64,000 nucleotides of DNA from Collinsella aerofaciens (GTDB lineage Bacteria > Actinomycetota > Coriobacteriia > Coriobacteriales > Coriobacteriaceae), in the NCBI RefSeq assembly GCF_015554145.1, contig NZ_JADNHZ010000001.1, positions 1 to 64,000 on the forward strand, in the 5' to 3' direction. Shown here piece by piece: positions 1-7,564 of the stretch. The position numbers and the translations under genes were made by a program. Under the pieces are notes generated by a model. That model had not been told where the DNA came from. It was given only the letters and a program-made list of their open reading frames with translations, and made no database searches. Position 1 is the first letter of the stretch, and each line of letters opens with the position of its first letter.

Positions 1-122
1 GTAAAGCCGTTTGTCTCCACCCGCATAGCGGGTGGTTTAAAGCTGGCCGCTGCGCGGCCAGCAGACTAAAGTCTTGAGTCAAAACCGCCGCAAAGGGACA
101 GACGCCCTTGCGGCGGTTTTCG
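1..122. repeat. Upstream hairpins and first copy of the CCGCCGC/GGGACAG hairpin family
   Basis: No gene is seen before the MscS start. Short hairpins lie at about 18-60 (ACCCGC/GCGGGT, then GGCCGC/GCGGCC). Positions 81-120 form a near-perfect inverted repeat whose arms start AAAACCGCCGCAAAGGG and end in CGGCGGTTTT. This is copy 1 of a family also found at 986-1024, 3713-3751, 5725-5766 and 7435-7475. Its place between genes suggests a terminator-like role. Confidence 0.6.
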
Positions 123-218
123 CTAACCCCCATATCGAGCACAGAAGCCCGTACGATGTGATCGGACGGGCTTCTTGATGGGTATCATGGTTGGACGATC
201 ATTAGGAGGTTTCTCTAC

Positions 219-986
219 ATGGAATTGTTTGAGCCGATTCTTCATTTCTTTGCACAACGATGGGTCCACAACATCATCTGGGCAGGTATCTTGGCCATCG
301 GCACCGCCGTTGCCGCCAAGGTCGCGTCCAAGACCCTGTACCACCTGCTCAACCGCGACGATAACCCACTCCCTTCATCGAGCATCTTCATCAACATCGC
401 GCGCGCCGTCATTTGGATGATCGGCGGCAGCTTTATCCTCGACAACTGCTTTGGCATTAACGCAAACGCCCTCGTCGCCGCTCTTGGCGTCGGCGGCATC
501 GCCATCTCGCTCGGCTTTCAGGACACGCTGTCAAACCTTATCGGTGGCATGCAGGTGACCTTTATGGGCATCATCAAACCCGGCGACAATATCGAGGTCG
601 GCGGCGTGACGGGCGTGGTCCAAGATATCACCTGGCGCCATACGACCATCGAGGACGCCTGCGGGCAGACCATCATCGTCCCCAACTCAAATATCTCCAA
701 GAACACGCTCGTGCACCTCATGCCCTTTGGGCGCGTTGCCGTGCCCGTTGCCGTAAAGGACACGTCCAAGTGGGCCTCGTTGGACGCGCTGGCAGATGAG
801 CTTACCGACGCCACCAAGGCCGCGGTGCTTCCCATCTCTGGCTTTGACAAGGAGCCGTACGTGCTCTTTAGCGAGATCGGCGACTTTGGCGTCAAGGGCA
901 AAATCATCTTTATCGTCAGCGACGACAGCACCACTTTCACGGCAGCCGACGCTTGCATCCGCGCCATCGCCCCCATCATCGCCTAA
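219..986 (+). CDS. MscS-family small-conductance mechanosensitive channel
   Basis: Predicted inner-membrane channel that opens under membrane tension to release solutes during hypo-osmotic shock. The 255-residue product has an N-terminal hydrophobic segment (about residues 12-32), a second one near 60-80, and the pore-lining TM3 region rich in Ala and Gly (ANALVAALGVGGIAISLGFQ, about residues 85-105). A cytoplasmic beta domain follows, with the MscS pattern IKPGDNIEVGGVTGVV near residues 125-140 and IIVPNSNI near 165. The length is close to the minimal E. coli MscS. The start is supported by an AGGAGG nine bases upstream. A GGGGACAG-type hairpin directly follows the stop. The MscS family is clear; the in vivo gating stimulus is inferred. 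Confidence 0.93.
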   Translation: MELFEPILHFFAQRWVHNIIWAGILAIGTAVAAKVASKTLYHLLNRDDNPLPSSSIFINIARAVIWMIGGSFILDNCFGINANALVAALGVGGIAISLGFQDTLSNLIGGMQVTFMGIIKPGDNIEVGGVTGVVQDITWRHTTIEDACGQTIIVPNSNISKNTLVHLMPFGRVAVPVAVKDTSKWASLDALADELTDATKAAVLPISGFDKEPYVLFSEIGDFGVKGKIIFIVSDDSTTFTAADACIRAIAPIIA

Positions 987-1024
987 AACCACCGCAAAGG
1001 GGACAGGCACCATTGTGGTGGTTT
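986..1024. repeat. CCACCAC/GGGGACAGG hairpin, copy 2
   Basis: An inverted repeat (AAAACCACCGCAAAGG ... ATTGTGGTGGTTT) with a GGGGACAGGCACC centre starts on the last base of the MscS gene. It is probably a transcription terminator or a mobile REP-like element. Confidence 0.6.
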
Positions 1025-1080
1025 CGCATCGTGGTACCATGGTTCATATCGTTGTTTAAACGACTAAGGGAGTAGACACC

Positions 1081-2997
1081 ATGGAAGAGGCCTATCGTCA
1101 AGCACGCAAGCGCGGCGAGCAGGGACGCCGTCGCGCCATCAGCCAAAGCGAGCACCCGTACCTTACGGACCTCGATAGCCTCGTTGCCCAGCTCCCCTTA
1201 GGTCAGCGAGAGAGCGTCGGCCTAAGGGACATTCCGCTCGAAATGGTCGTCGGCACGGTTACCAAGGGCCGTCAGTCTGCCTTTTCGTGCAACTTTATGC
1301 CCCTGTTGCCATTTAGCACCGAGTTCGCCCGCAAGTGGTCCAACCTCTATGACATCCAGGTGACCGAGGGCTATCGCGACCCCATCATCGTCACCGAGTT
1401 CATGCATCGGTTCTACGTCCAGGAGGGCAACAAGCGCGTCAGCGTCCTCAAATTCCTGGACGCCCCGACGGTTTCGGCCAAGGTCACCCGCCTCTACCCC
1501 GGCACATGGGATTCCGTCGAAAGTCGCCTGTACGGCGAGTTCTGCGCGTTTTGGCGCGTCTGCCCCCTATACGAGATCGAGTTCTCGCGCGAGGGAAGCT
1601 ATGAGACGCTCGCCAAGATGCTCGGCCAGGACCTTGTCGAAAAGTGGCCACAGAAAAAGGTCGACTACCTGCGCCACACCTTCCTACTCTTTAAACGCGC
1701 CTACCTGCGCGCCGGCGGCGACCATCTGGACATTACGCCCGCCGACGCCATGCTCGTCTACCTCAATGTGTACAACCAAGACCGTCTACTGGATACGCCG
1801 ACGGACATCGTCGTAAACCGCCTGTGCAAGATTTGGCGCGAGCTGGTCATTGCCGGCAAAAATGACGAGGACAAGGTCGATCTTGTCGAAGCGCCGAGCG
1901 TCGATGAGGAAGAGGCGCCCGCCAAGTCCACCTCCGGCGTGCTCAACTTCTTTATGGGCAAGACCGTCTACTCGGCGGCCAACCCCCTACGCATCGCCTT
2001 TATCCATGAGTTCCCCTGTTCGACGTCGAGCTGGGACAGCCTGCACGATCAAGGGCGCCAGTATCTCGATGAGCACTTTGGCGGTATCGTGCGCACCGAG
2101 GCGTTTGAGGACCGCCACGATCCGGACGTGTTCTACGCCGCCGTGGAAACGGCTGTCAAACACGGAGACAACGTCATCTTCTCGACCTCGCATCGCCTGA
2201 TGGAATACACGCTCAGGGCGGCCGTTGAGTATCCCCAGGTTCGGTTCCTCAACTGCTCCATCGGCCTTCCCCACCAAAGCGTGCGCTCGTATTTTGGAAA
2301 GATGTACGAGGCAAAGTTTCTGCTGGGCGCCCTTGCGGCCAGCATGGCGGACAACCATCGCATTGGCTACCACGCGTCGGTCTTTGCGTCGGGCGCGCTT
2401 AGCGAGATCAACGCCTTTGCCATCGGCGCCTCGCTGCTTGACCCCCGCGCGCAAATTATCCTGACCTGGGGCGATGTGCCCGCCGGAGGCCTTTCCGAGG
2501 CCATGTGCCGCGAGGGCGTGAGCGTCATGACCGGCGCTGACATGTCAAAGTCGCTCGAAGACCCCACGGCCTACGGACTCCACCGCCTGGTCGATGGCAA
2601 GGTCACCGGCATCGCCATGCCGGTATGGAACTGGGGCCGATACTACGAGCTTATCGTGCGAAGTCTGCTGCACGGCACCTGGGATGAGACCAGTGACGAC
2701 AGCCAGATTCGTGCCGTCAACTACTGGTATGGTATGAGCTCGGGCGTCATCGACATTCGCTACGCTCCGGGCCTGCCCTATCAGACGCGTAAGCTTGTTC
2801 AGCTGCTCCGCAATGGCATCGTCGAGGGCTCCATCAATCCATTTGGCGGCGAGCTCCATAGCCAAGACGGCGTGGTGCAGATCGAGGGCTTTCCCCCGCT
2901 GCCGAGCACGCAAATCGTCGAGATGGACTGGCTGGCCGACAACGTGGTGGGCACCATTCCGCAACTCGACGATGAGCCGAAGGTCCGCGCCCTATGA
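1081..2997 (+). CDS. ParB-like/BMP (PnrA-Med) two-domain protein, apparently cytosolic
   Basis: A 638-residue protein with two parts. The N-terminal ~280 residues contain a ParB/sulfiredoxin-like stretch (FYVQEGNKRVSVLKFL, about residues 111-126), a motif found in nucleotide-binding or DNA-linked regulators. From about residue 300 (LRIAFIHEFP) it matches the basic membrane protein / PnrA-Med substrate-binding fold, with patterns such as VIFSTSHRLMEYTLRAA and RIGYHASVFASGALSEINAF. Ordinary BMP lipoproteins bind purine nucleosides outside the cell, but this one has no signal peptide or lipobox, so it is probably a cytosolic nucleoside sensor; that is inference. The start has a GGGAG eight bases upstream. 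Its stop overlaps the start of the next gene by four bases (ATGA), so the two are translationally coupled. Confidence 0.75.
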   Translation: MEEAYRQARKRGEQGRRRAISQSEHPYLTDLDSLVAQLPLGQRESVGLRDIPLEMVVGTVTKGRQSAFSCNFMPLLPFSTEFARKWSNLYDIQVTEGYRDPIIVTEFMHRFYVQEGNKRVSVLKFLDAPTVSAKVTRLYPGTWDSVESRLYGEFCAFWRVCPLYEIEFSREGSYETLAKMLGQDLVEKWPQKKVDYLRHTFLLFKRAYLRAGGDHLDITPADAMLVYLNVYNQDRLLDTPTDIVVNRLCKIWRELVIAGKNDEDKVDLVEAPSVDEEEAPAKSTSGVLNFFMGKTVYSAANPLRIAFIHEFPCSTSSWDSLHDQGRQYLDEHFGGIVRTEAFEDRHDPDVFYAAVETAVKHGDNVIFSTSHRLMEYTLRAAVEYPQVRFLNCSIGLPHQSVRSYFGKMYEAKFLLGALAASMADNHRIGYHASVFASGALSEINAFAIGASLLDPRAQIILTWGDVPAGGLSEAMCREGVSVMTGADMSKSLEDPTAYGLHRLVDGKVTGIAMPVWNWGRYYELIVRSLLHGTWDETSDDSQIRAVNYWYGMSSGVIDIRYAPGLPYQTRKLVQLLRNGIVEGSINPFGGELHSQDGVVQIEGFPPLPSTQIVEMDWLADNVVGTIPQLDDEPKVRAL

Positions 2998-3704
2998 AAA
3001 TCCTTGCCATAGCCGATACCGAAGAACGATGCCTATGGGAGTGCTTTCGCAAGGAGCGCTTTGAGGGTATCGACCTGATTCTGTCTGCTGGCGATCTGGA
3101 CCCGGATTATCTTGAGTTTTTGGTCACGGTCATCAACAAACCGCTCATCTACGTACGCGGCAATCACGATGACCGCTATGCACGTCATGCACCGGGCGGG
3201 TGCATTTGTGTTGAGGACAGCGTATATGTGTACCGAGGTATTCGCATTGCGGGTCTGGGCGGTTCCATGCGCTACCGCGACGGCGCGAACATGTATACCG
3301 AGCGCGAGATGGCAAAACGCATGCGCAAGCTATCGCGAAAAATCGCACTGGTAGACGGATGCGATATTCTACTTACCCATGCACCCGTCGCAGGCATGGG
3401 CGACCTGGACGACCTGCCGCATCGAGGATTCGAGTGCTTTAATGCGGCTCTTGAGTCTTGGGGTCCCGACTATATGATTCACGGGCATGTGCACCAAAGC
3501 TACGGCCCCAACTTTCAACGCGAGCGCCAACACCCATGCGGAACGAAGATTGTCAACGCCTGCGGCTATACCAAGATCGAAATTGACGAGGCGCGCTACC
3601 CCACGCGCGGTTGGAAGGCCGCTTGGCTCAACTCGCAAACCATGCGCCGCGAGCTCAAACGCCACGAAGCAATCGAGTCTTCAACCGCCAGAACCCCCTG
3701 GTAA
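2994..3704 (+). CDS. Calcineurin-like metallophosphoesterase
   Basis: A 236-residue phosphoesterase of the YfcE/MJ0936 type. The two-metal site motifs appear in order: an Asp in ILAIADTEE (near residue 8), GD in LSAGDLDPDY (near 34), GNHD in YVRGNHDDR (near 57), a His in LLTHAPVAG (near 126), and GHVH in MIHGHVHQSYG (near 162). The first motif is DTE rather than the usual DxH, so the first metal-binding His is missing; activity may be altered. It is coupled by a four-base overlap to the BMP-domain gene, which suggests that both act on the same nucleotide or nucleoside pathway. The substrate is unknown. Confidence 0.85.
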   Translation: MKILAIADTEERCLWECFRKERFEGIDLILSAGDLDPDYLEFLVTVINKPLIYVRGNHDDRYARHAPGGCICVEDSVYVYRGIRIAGLGGSMRYRDGANMYTEREMAKRMRKLSRKIALVDGCDILLTHAPVAGMGDLDDLPHRGFECFNAALESWGPDYMIHGHVHQSYGPNFQRERQHPCGTKIVNACGYTKIEIDEARYPTRGWKAAWLNSQTMRRELKRHEAIESSTARTPW

Positions 3705-3712
3705 CTGCCAAC

Positions 3713-3751
3713 AACCACCACGAAGGGGATAGGCACCTTTATGGTGGTTTT
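3713..3751. repeat. CCACCAC/GGGGACAGG hairpin, copy 3
   Basis: Inverted repeat with arms AACCACCACGAAGG and TTTATGGTGGTTTT, just after the phosphoesterase stop. The downstream flank TGCTGACTCGTCCGACCTGT is shared with copy 4, so the repeat unit is longer than the hairpin. Confidence 0.6.
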
Positions 3752-3816
3752 GCTGACTCGTCCGACCTGTCCATCACGGTGCTTGTGTAATTAACGAGAA
3801 CACTCATTGTTTTGTA

Positions 3817-3844
3817 AGGACGGCGCTCACGTGCCGTCTTTTTT
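3817..3844 (+). terminator. Short GACGGC/GCCGTC hairpin with T6 tract upstream of the sigma-factor gene
   Basis: GACGGC and GCCGTC are separated by eight bases and followed by TTTTTT. This could end transcription from upstream or act as a leader attenuator for the sigma-factor transcript. AAC-N15-CGT elements just downstream (about 3848-3868) weakly resemble an ECF-type promoter. Confidence 0.45.
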
Positions 3845-3935
3845 GTCAACTTATGCAGTCTCGACCGTGTTGTATGTAGAGGGACCTCGCGAGACGCCTT
3901 CCCTATATCCACCACGACCAATTGGAGGTGACACT

Positions 3936-4496
3936 ATGCCTGCACGCCGTAACCGCAATAGCACGCTCCGATGCGATGCCGATCAGATCGAGCGGGAAGC
4001 AAAGCGCTTGGTCGACACGTATTCCGACCTCATCCTTCGATTGTGCTATTCGGCCCTTGGATCCGCTGACGACGCTCAAGACATCTGCCAGGACACGCTG
4101 ATCAAGATTCTCCAACGCACTCAACCGTTCGACTCGCTCGAACACGAACGTGCTTGGGTGATCCGAGTCGCACTGAACGCATGTCGCGATATCGGCCGTA
4201 CGCACGCGAATCACCCGGTTGTCGACCTCGATTCGCTCCCCGATTTCTGCGCACCCGTAACACATACCGAGCAAGATTTCGCGCAACGCGACTGCGCCAT
4301 TCTTTCCGCTGTCACGGCCCTGCCTCAAGCACAGCGCATCGCCATCTTTTTGCACTACTACGCAGGCATGAGCATCAGGGAAATCGCAGACGCCGTTCAC
4401 GCGACGCCAGCTGCAACCGCCCAGCACCTTAGCCGCGGACGTGCGTCACTTCGGCTTTCCTTGAAAGGAGACCACAATGACTACGAATTCGAATGA
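3936..4496 (+). CDS. ECF-type RNA polymerase sigma factor
   Basis: A 186-residue sigma-70 family protein of group IV (ECF). Region 2 spans about residues 18-85 (YSDLILRLCYSALGSADDAQ, then AWVIRVALNACRD), and region 4 spans about 130-180 (ALPQAQRIAIFLHYYAGMS, followed by the helix-turn-helix IREIADAVHATPAATAQHLS). The start at 3936 is chosen because GGAGGTG lies just upstream; an in-frame ATG at 3807 would add 43 residues with no sigma homology. The end overlaps the DUF4179 gene by 20 bases, the standard sigma/anti-sigma arrangement, so its activity is probably held at the membrane by that partner. Confidence 0.9.
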   Translation: MPARRNRNSTLRCDADQIEREAKRLVDTYSDLILRLCYSALGSADDAQDICQDTLIKILQRTQPFDSLEHERAWVIRVALNACRDIGRTHANHPVVDLDSLPDFCAPVTHTEQDFAQRDCAILSAVTALPQAQRIAIFLHYYAGMSIREIADAVHATPAATAQHLSRGRASLRLSLKGDHNDYEFE

Positions 4497-5607
4497 CTAT
4501 CGCCACGCCCTGGAGCACATTTCGTTTACCGATAATGCGAAGCAGCACATGGCAAACTCGATTGCTCAGTCCGTCGCCTCGAGCGATGCGGCGACCGCTC
4601 AAAGCAACTTTAATGGCACGCGACGCAAGCCGCGCATCGCCCGCCATCCCGTAAGAACAGTCGCTCGCATTGCCGCTGTAACGGCAGTCCTCGCTATCGT
4701 CATTGGAGGCGCTGGCACGGCTATGGCAACAGGCGTCCTGCCGCTTCCTTCTGACATGCTTTCCGACATCTTTGACGGACCTGCTTCTCAAACCGAGATC
4801 ATCGACCGTATTGGCCGGCCCGTCGGTGCTAGCTGCTCCAACAACGGAGTCACCGTGACCGCCGACGCCATCATGGGCGACAAGGATATGGTTACCATCG
4901 CCTATACGCTTACGTTCGACGATCCCGCTGCCCTGAAAAAGCTTTCCGAGCCGGGCGAGAACGGAACTATCGCCGGAAGTGTCGATGGAAACGTATACGT
5001 TGATGGCGAGCATGGCGGCCAAGGCCAATCATGGCTCATTGACAAGAACCCCAATGACTCCAGCATTCAATACTTTGCACAGTTCAGCGTTGAATCACCC
5101 GGCCTTATGGGCAGGACCGTCCGCACGCATATCAACTCTCTCGTTGTGCCACGTGCTGGCAAAGAGCTTCCCGAGTATAAGAAAATACTTACGGGCCCAT
5201 GGGATCTTAAGTTCCAGCTGAATTACGAAGATACATCCGTTACGATTCCCGCGCCCAAATCGGTCAACTTTAACGGCACCAAGGCGACGATTCAAGAGGC
5301 CACCGTATCCTGCGTTGGCGTTTCAGTCCGCTACAACATAGATCGTTCCATCGAACACGACAACAACAGCGGCAAGATGTCTCAAAACATGGAGGAGTCT
5401 ATGGATGCCGTTGGCAACATACCCCTCATCGTGACGTTCAAAGACGGTCATGTTGAGGACGCAACCAGCCACAGCGGCTATTTCGCAAATAAACTGGATA
5501 ACGGCACCACTGATGTCCACAAGACCTGGCCGTTCTCGCAAGTTTGTGACACAGACAAGATTGCAAGCGTACAAATTGGCGATACGGTCATTCCCATGAA
5601 TTCGTAA
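4477..5607 (+). CDS. DUF4179-type membrane protein, probable anti-sigma or signal-sensing partner
   Basis: A 376-residue protein with a cytoplasmic N-terminus of about 62 residues, one membrane segment (ARIAAVTAVLAIVIGGAGTA, about residues 63-82), and an extracellular region of about 290 residues. The domain after the membrane segment has the DUF4179 look (VTVTADAIMGDKDMVTIAYT, about 127-146). Proteins of this family sit next to ECF sigma genes in Bacillota and Actinomycetota and are thought to restrain the sigma factor until a cell-surface signal arrives. Here the gene overlaps the sigma gene by 20 bases. The short N-terminus lacks a clear zinc-finger HxxxCxxC motif, so the mode of inhibition is unknown. 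Confidence 0.75.
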   Translation: MTTNSNDYRHALEHISFTDNAKQHMANSIAQSVASSDAATAQSNFNGTRRKPRIARHPVRTVARIAAVTAVLAIVIGGAGTAMATGVLPLPSDMLSDIFDGPASQTEIIDRIGRPVGASCSNNGVTVTADAIMGDKDMVTIAYTLTFDDPAALKKLSEPGENGTIAGSVDGNVYVDGEHGGQGQSWLIDKNPNDSSIQYFAQFSVESPGLMGRTVRTHINSLVVPRAGKELPEYKKILTGPWDLKFQLNYEDTSVTIPAPKSVNFNGTKATIQEATVSCVGVSVRYNIDRSIEHDNNSGKMSQNMEESMDAVGNIPLIVTFKDGHVEDATSHSGYFANKLDNGTTDVHKTWPFSQVCDTDKIASVQIGDTVIPMNS

Positions 5608-5724
5608 CGCTACGCGGCTCGTATATGCACCCGGTTCCGCACTTCGCGTCTAAAGATGCGCTGTCATCGAGCAGCGTGAGCGCAAGGCCGCCCGTATGGT
5701 CGGCTGGGAACACCTCGTTGCGCT

Positions 5725-5766
5725 AAAAACCACCACGAAGGGGACCGGCACCTTTGTGGTGGTTTT
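5725..5766. repeat. CCACCAC/GGGGACAGG hairpin, copy 4
   Basis: Arms AAAAACCACCACGAAGG and CCTTTGTGGTGGTTTT around a GGGACCGGCA centre. It shares its downstream flank with copy 3. Confidence 0.6.
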
Positions 5767-5796
5767 GCTGACTCGTCCGACCTGTCCCAACGGTTT

Positions 5797-5853
5797 GTCT
5801 CAATCTGTAACAGGTAGGGCCCAAATAATCGGTTAGCTGTTACAGATCGAGAC
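5797..5853. repeat. CTGTAACA palindrome, copy 1
   Basis: Left arm GTCTCAATCTGTAACA (5797-5812) and right arm TGTTACAGATCGAGAC (5838-5853), with a 25-base unrelated centre. There is no T tract on either side. Confidence 0.7.
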
Positions 5854-5877
5854 AGACCACGGATGCTCGGCCGAAAA

Positions 5878-5932
5878 TCTCAATCTGTAACAGGTAGGAA
5901 CGATTTTGCCCCTTAGATGTTACAGATTGAGA
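5878..5932. repeat. CTGTAACA palindrome, copy 2
   Basis: Left arm TCTCAATCTGTAACA (5878-5892) and right arm TGTTACAGATTGAGA (5918-5932), perfectly complementary over 15 bases. Confidence 0.7.
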
Positions 5933-5958
5933 TATTTGACAGCTTGAATCGGCATCGC

Positions 5959-6612
5959 CTACAGCGCGGCGACGACCTTGTCGCCCATCGTCGTGGTGCC
6001 GAGGATCTTATCTGCCGGGGTGTTGACATCGGCGATGTCACGGGTGCGCCAGCCCTCGTCGAGCACGCGCGCCACGGCGCTCTCGATCCACGCGGCTTGC
6101 TCGCCCATGTCGAGCGCGTAGGTCAGCAGCATCGCCACCGACAAGATTTGAGCCAGCGGATTGGCCACGCCGAGCCCCGCGATGTCAGGAGCGCTGCCAG
6201 CGCTCGGCCCAAACAGCGATACGCCATCATCCAGCGAGGCAGAGGCAAGCATACCGAGCGATCCGGTAATCTGAGCCGCCTCATCGGACAGGATGTCGCC
6301 GAACATGTTCTCCGTCACCACGACGTCAAAGTCTGCCGGTCGACTGATGAGCTGCATGGCGGCGTTGTCGACGAGCAGGTCCTCAAGCTCCACGTCGGAG
6401 TACTCCTCGTCTTGCACGCGATGCACGATCTCGCGCCACATGCGGCTCGTCTCCAGCACGTTGCGCTTATCAACGCTCGTCACCTTGCCGCGACGTTTGC
6501 GCGCCGCCTCAAATGCCTGGCGCGCAATGCGCTCAATCTCGTACTCGCGATACTCCATCACGTCGACCGCACGCTGACCGGCCGCACCCGCAGCGCCCGC
6601 GCAGGTCACGGA
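5959..6612 (-). pseudogene. leuB: 3-isopropylmalate dehydrogenase remnant (C-terminal part)
   Basis: The frame encodes about the last 210 residues of LeuB, the NAD-dependent enzyme that oxidises and decarboxylates 3-isopropylmalate in leucine synthesis. Conserved stretches include [40 protein letters not shown] and [18 protein letters not shown]. The N-terminal ~150 residues with the nucleotide- and substrate-binding start are absent. The fragment joins directly to a truncated leuA near 6605, so a deletion appears to have removed the 3' part of leuA, the 5' part of leuB and whatever lay between (leuC and leuD in many operons). There is no start codon with a ribosome site. Confidence 0.88.
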
Positions 6613-7165
6613 TGCGGGCGCCAAAGTCCCACGGCATGTTGTAGCCCATCGTATCGGGGATGTTCACGACCGTGGCACCGGCCTTTACGGCCGCCTCGAT
6701 AATGCGCACCAGAAACTCCTGATCGGAGCGGCCGGCATCCTCGGCATAAAACTCAACATCGTCAACGAACTTGCGAGCATGTTTGACGGCATGGATCGCT
6801 CACTCAATTGCCCTTTCCTCAGTCATATGGAGCTTGTCGCGCAGGTGACTGGTGCTCACACCCAGCCCTGTATGGATACGGGGCCTCTGGGCCGTTTTGA
6901 GCGCCTCTGCAGCCACTTCGATATCCCTGTCGACAGCGCGCGTCAGGCCGCATACCGTGCATCGGTCGCCCGCAATCTTGCCAATCTCCTGTACGGAGCG
7001 AAAGTCACCAGGACTCGAGATGGGAAAGCCCGCCTCGATAACGTCCACGTTCATGCGCACCAGCTGGCGGGCGATGAAGAGCTTTTCCTCGGTATTCATG
7101 CTGGCGCCCGGCGACTGCTCACCGTCGCACAGGGTGGCGTCAAAGATTGTGATTTTGCGGCTTAT
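6605..7165 (-). pseudogene. leuA: 2-isopropylmalate synthase remnant (N-terminal part)
   Basis: The frame matches the first ~185 residues of LeuA, the acetyl-CoA-dependent condensing enzyme that commits carbon to leucine. Recognisable parts are the HMGL-like motif near the N-terminus and [20 protein letters not shown] near the end. Three lesions are visible. The expected ATG, five bases after an AGGAGG, reads ATA (7163-7165). The catalytic TLRDGEQ motif reads TLCDGEQ (codon 7127-7129). An in-frame TGA sits at 6800-6802 where homologues have a charged residue, probably CGA to TGA. All three fit GC-to-AT transitions. The 3' end is deleted and fused to leuB. The gene is surely nonfunctional. Confidence 0.9.
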
Positions 7166-7230
7166 ATGTTCCTCCTGATTGACCGTTTTATGACAGATGG
7201 CTTTCAGGAGAGAGAGAAGGCCTAGAGATA

Positions 7231-7288
7231 GAAAAATACCCGTGTCGCTCATCACGCCTGAAAGCGGCAGACGATAGCGCACCCGGGT
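7231..7288 (-). terminator. Leucine operon attenuator (intrinsic terminator)
   Basis: On the minus strand an ACCCG...CGGGT stem extends through GTG/CAC and CGCT/AGCG and ends in TATTTTTC. It lies between the leader peptide ORF and leuA, where a transcription attenuator is expected. Leucine shortage would stall ribosomes on the leader's Leu codons and favour an antiterminator. Confidence 0.75.
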
Positions 7289-7318
7289 ACAACAAATCGT
7301 TATAGCGAGATTACAACC

Positions 7319-7378
7319 CTAGCGCGCTATCCAATCTAGTAGCGCTAGGGCTAGGAGCTGTTGCGTGTTCTTAAACAT
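7319..7378 (-). CDS. leuL: Leucine operon leader peptide
   Basis: A 19-residue ORF (MFKNTQQLLALALLDWIAR) with five Leu codons in seven positions, four of them CTA, a codon that is rare in this GC-rich genome. A GGGAG lies about six bases before the ATG. The ORF is followed by a terminator hairpin and then leuA, which is the classic attenuation layout. A possible promoter lies upstream: TTGTGT at 7427-7432 and TAGTAC at 7404-7409, spaced 17 bases (minus strand). The leader is intact although the leuA and leuB genes it served are broken. Confidence 0.8.
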   Translation of the reverse strand: MFKNTQQLLALALLDWIAR

Positions 7379-7434
7379 GTTGGGCTCCCTTCGGCCTCGG
7401 GTAGTACTACATCGCGCTAAAGTACAACACAAGT

Positions 7435-7475
7435 AAAACCACCACAAGGGTGCCTGTCCCCTTCGTGGTGGTTTC
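7435..7475. repeat. CCACCAC/GGGGACAGG hairpin, copy 5 (inverted)
   Basis: Inverted orientation relative to copies 1-4. Arms AAACCACCACAAGGG and CCTTCGTGGTGGTTTC enclose TGCCTGTCC, and GTTGACTC follows. It lies between the leucine leader promoter and the rplA terminator. Confidence 0.6.
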
Positions 7476-7490
7476 GTTGACTCAAAAGCA

Positions 7491-7527
7491 AGAAACCCGG
7501 TCCTGCACGAGGCAGAACCGGGTTTCT
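7491..7527 (-). terminator. rplK-rplA operon terminator
   Basis: Perfect inverted repeat AGAAACCCGGT / ACCGGGTTTCT downstream of rplA; on the minus strand it is followed by TTGCTTTT. Confidence 0.75.
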
Positions 7528-7564
7528 TTAGCAATGCTTGCTTTGCTCAGGCAGTAACTAAAAG

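Larger units (their letters stand above)
5608..5958. other. Gene-free stretch with three hairpin repeats
   Basis: No coding sequence is supported here. The region holds copy 4 of the CCACCAC/GGGGACAGG hairpin (5725-5766) and two CTGTAACA palindromes (5797-5853 and 5878-5932). It separates the plus-strand sigma operon from the minus-strand leucine remnant. Confidence 0.7.

Noticed and set aside
5917-6702. A 261-codon plus-strand frame across the leuB remnant
   Set aside because: Antisense of the leuB pseudogene. The minus frame carries the LeuB motifs.
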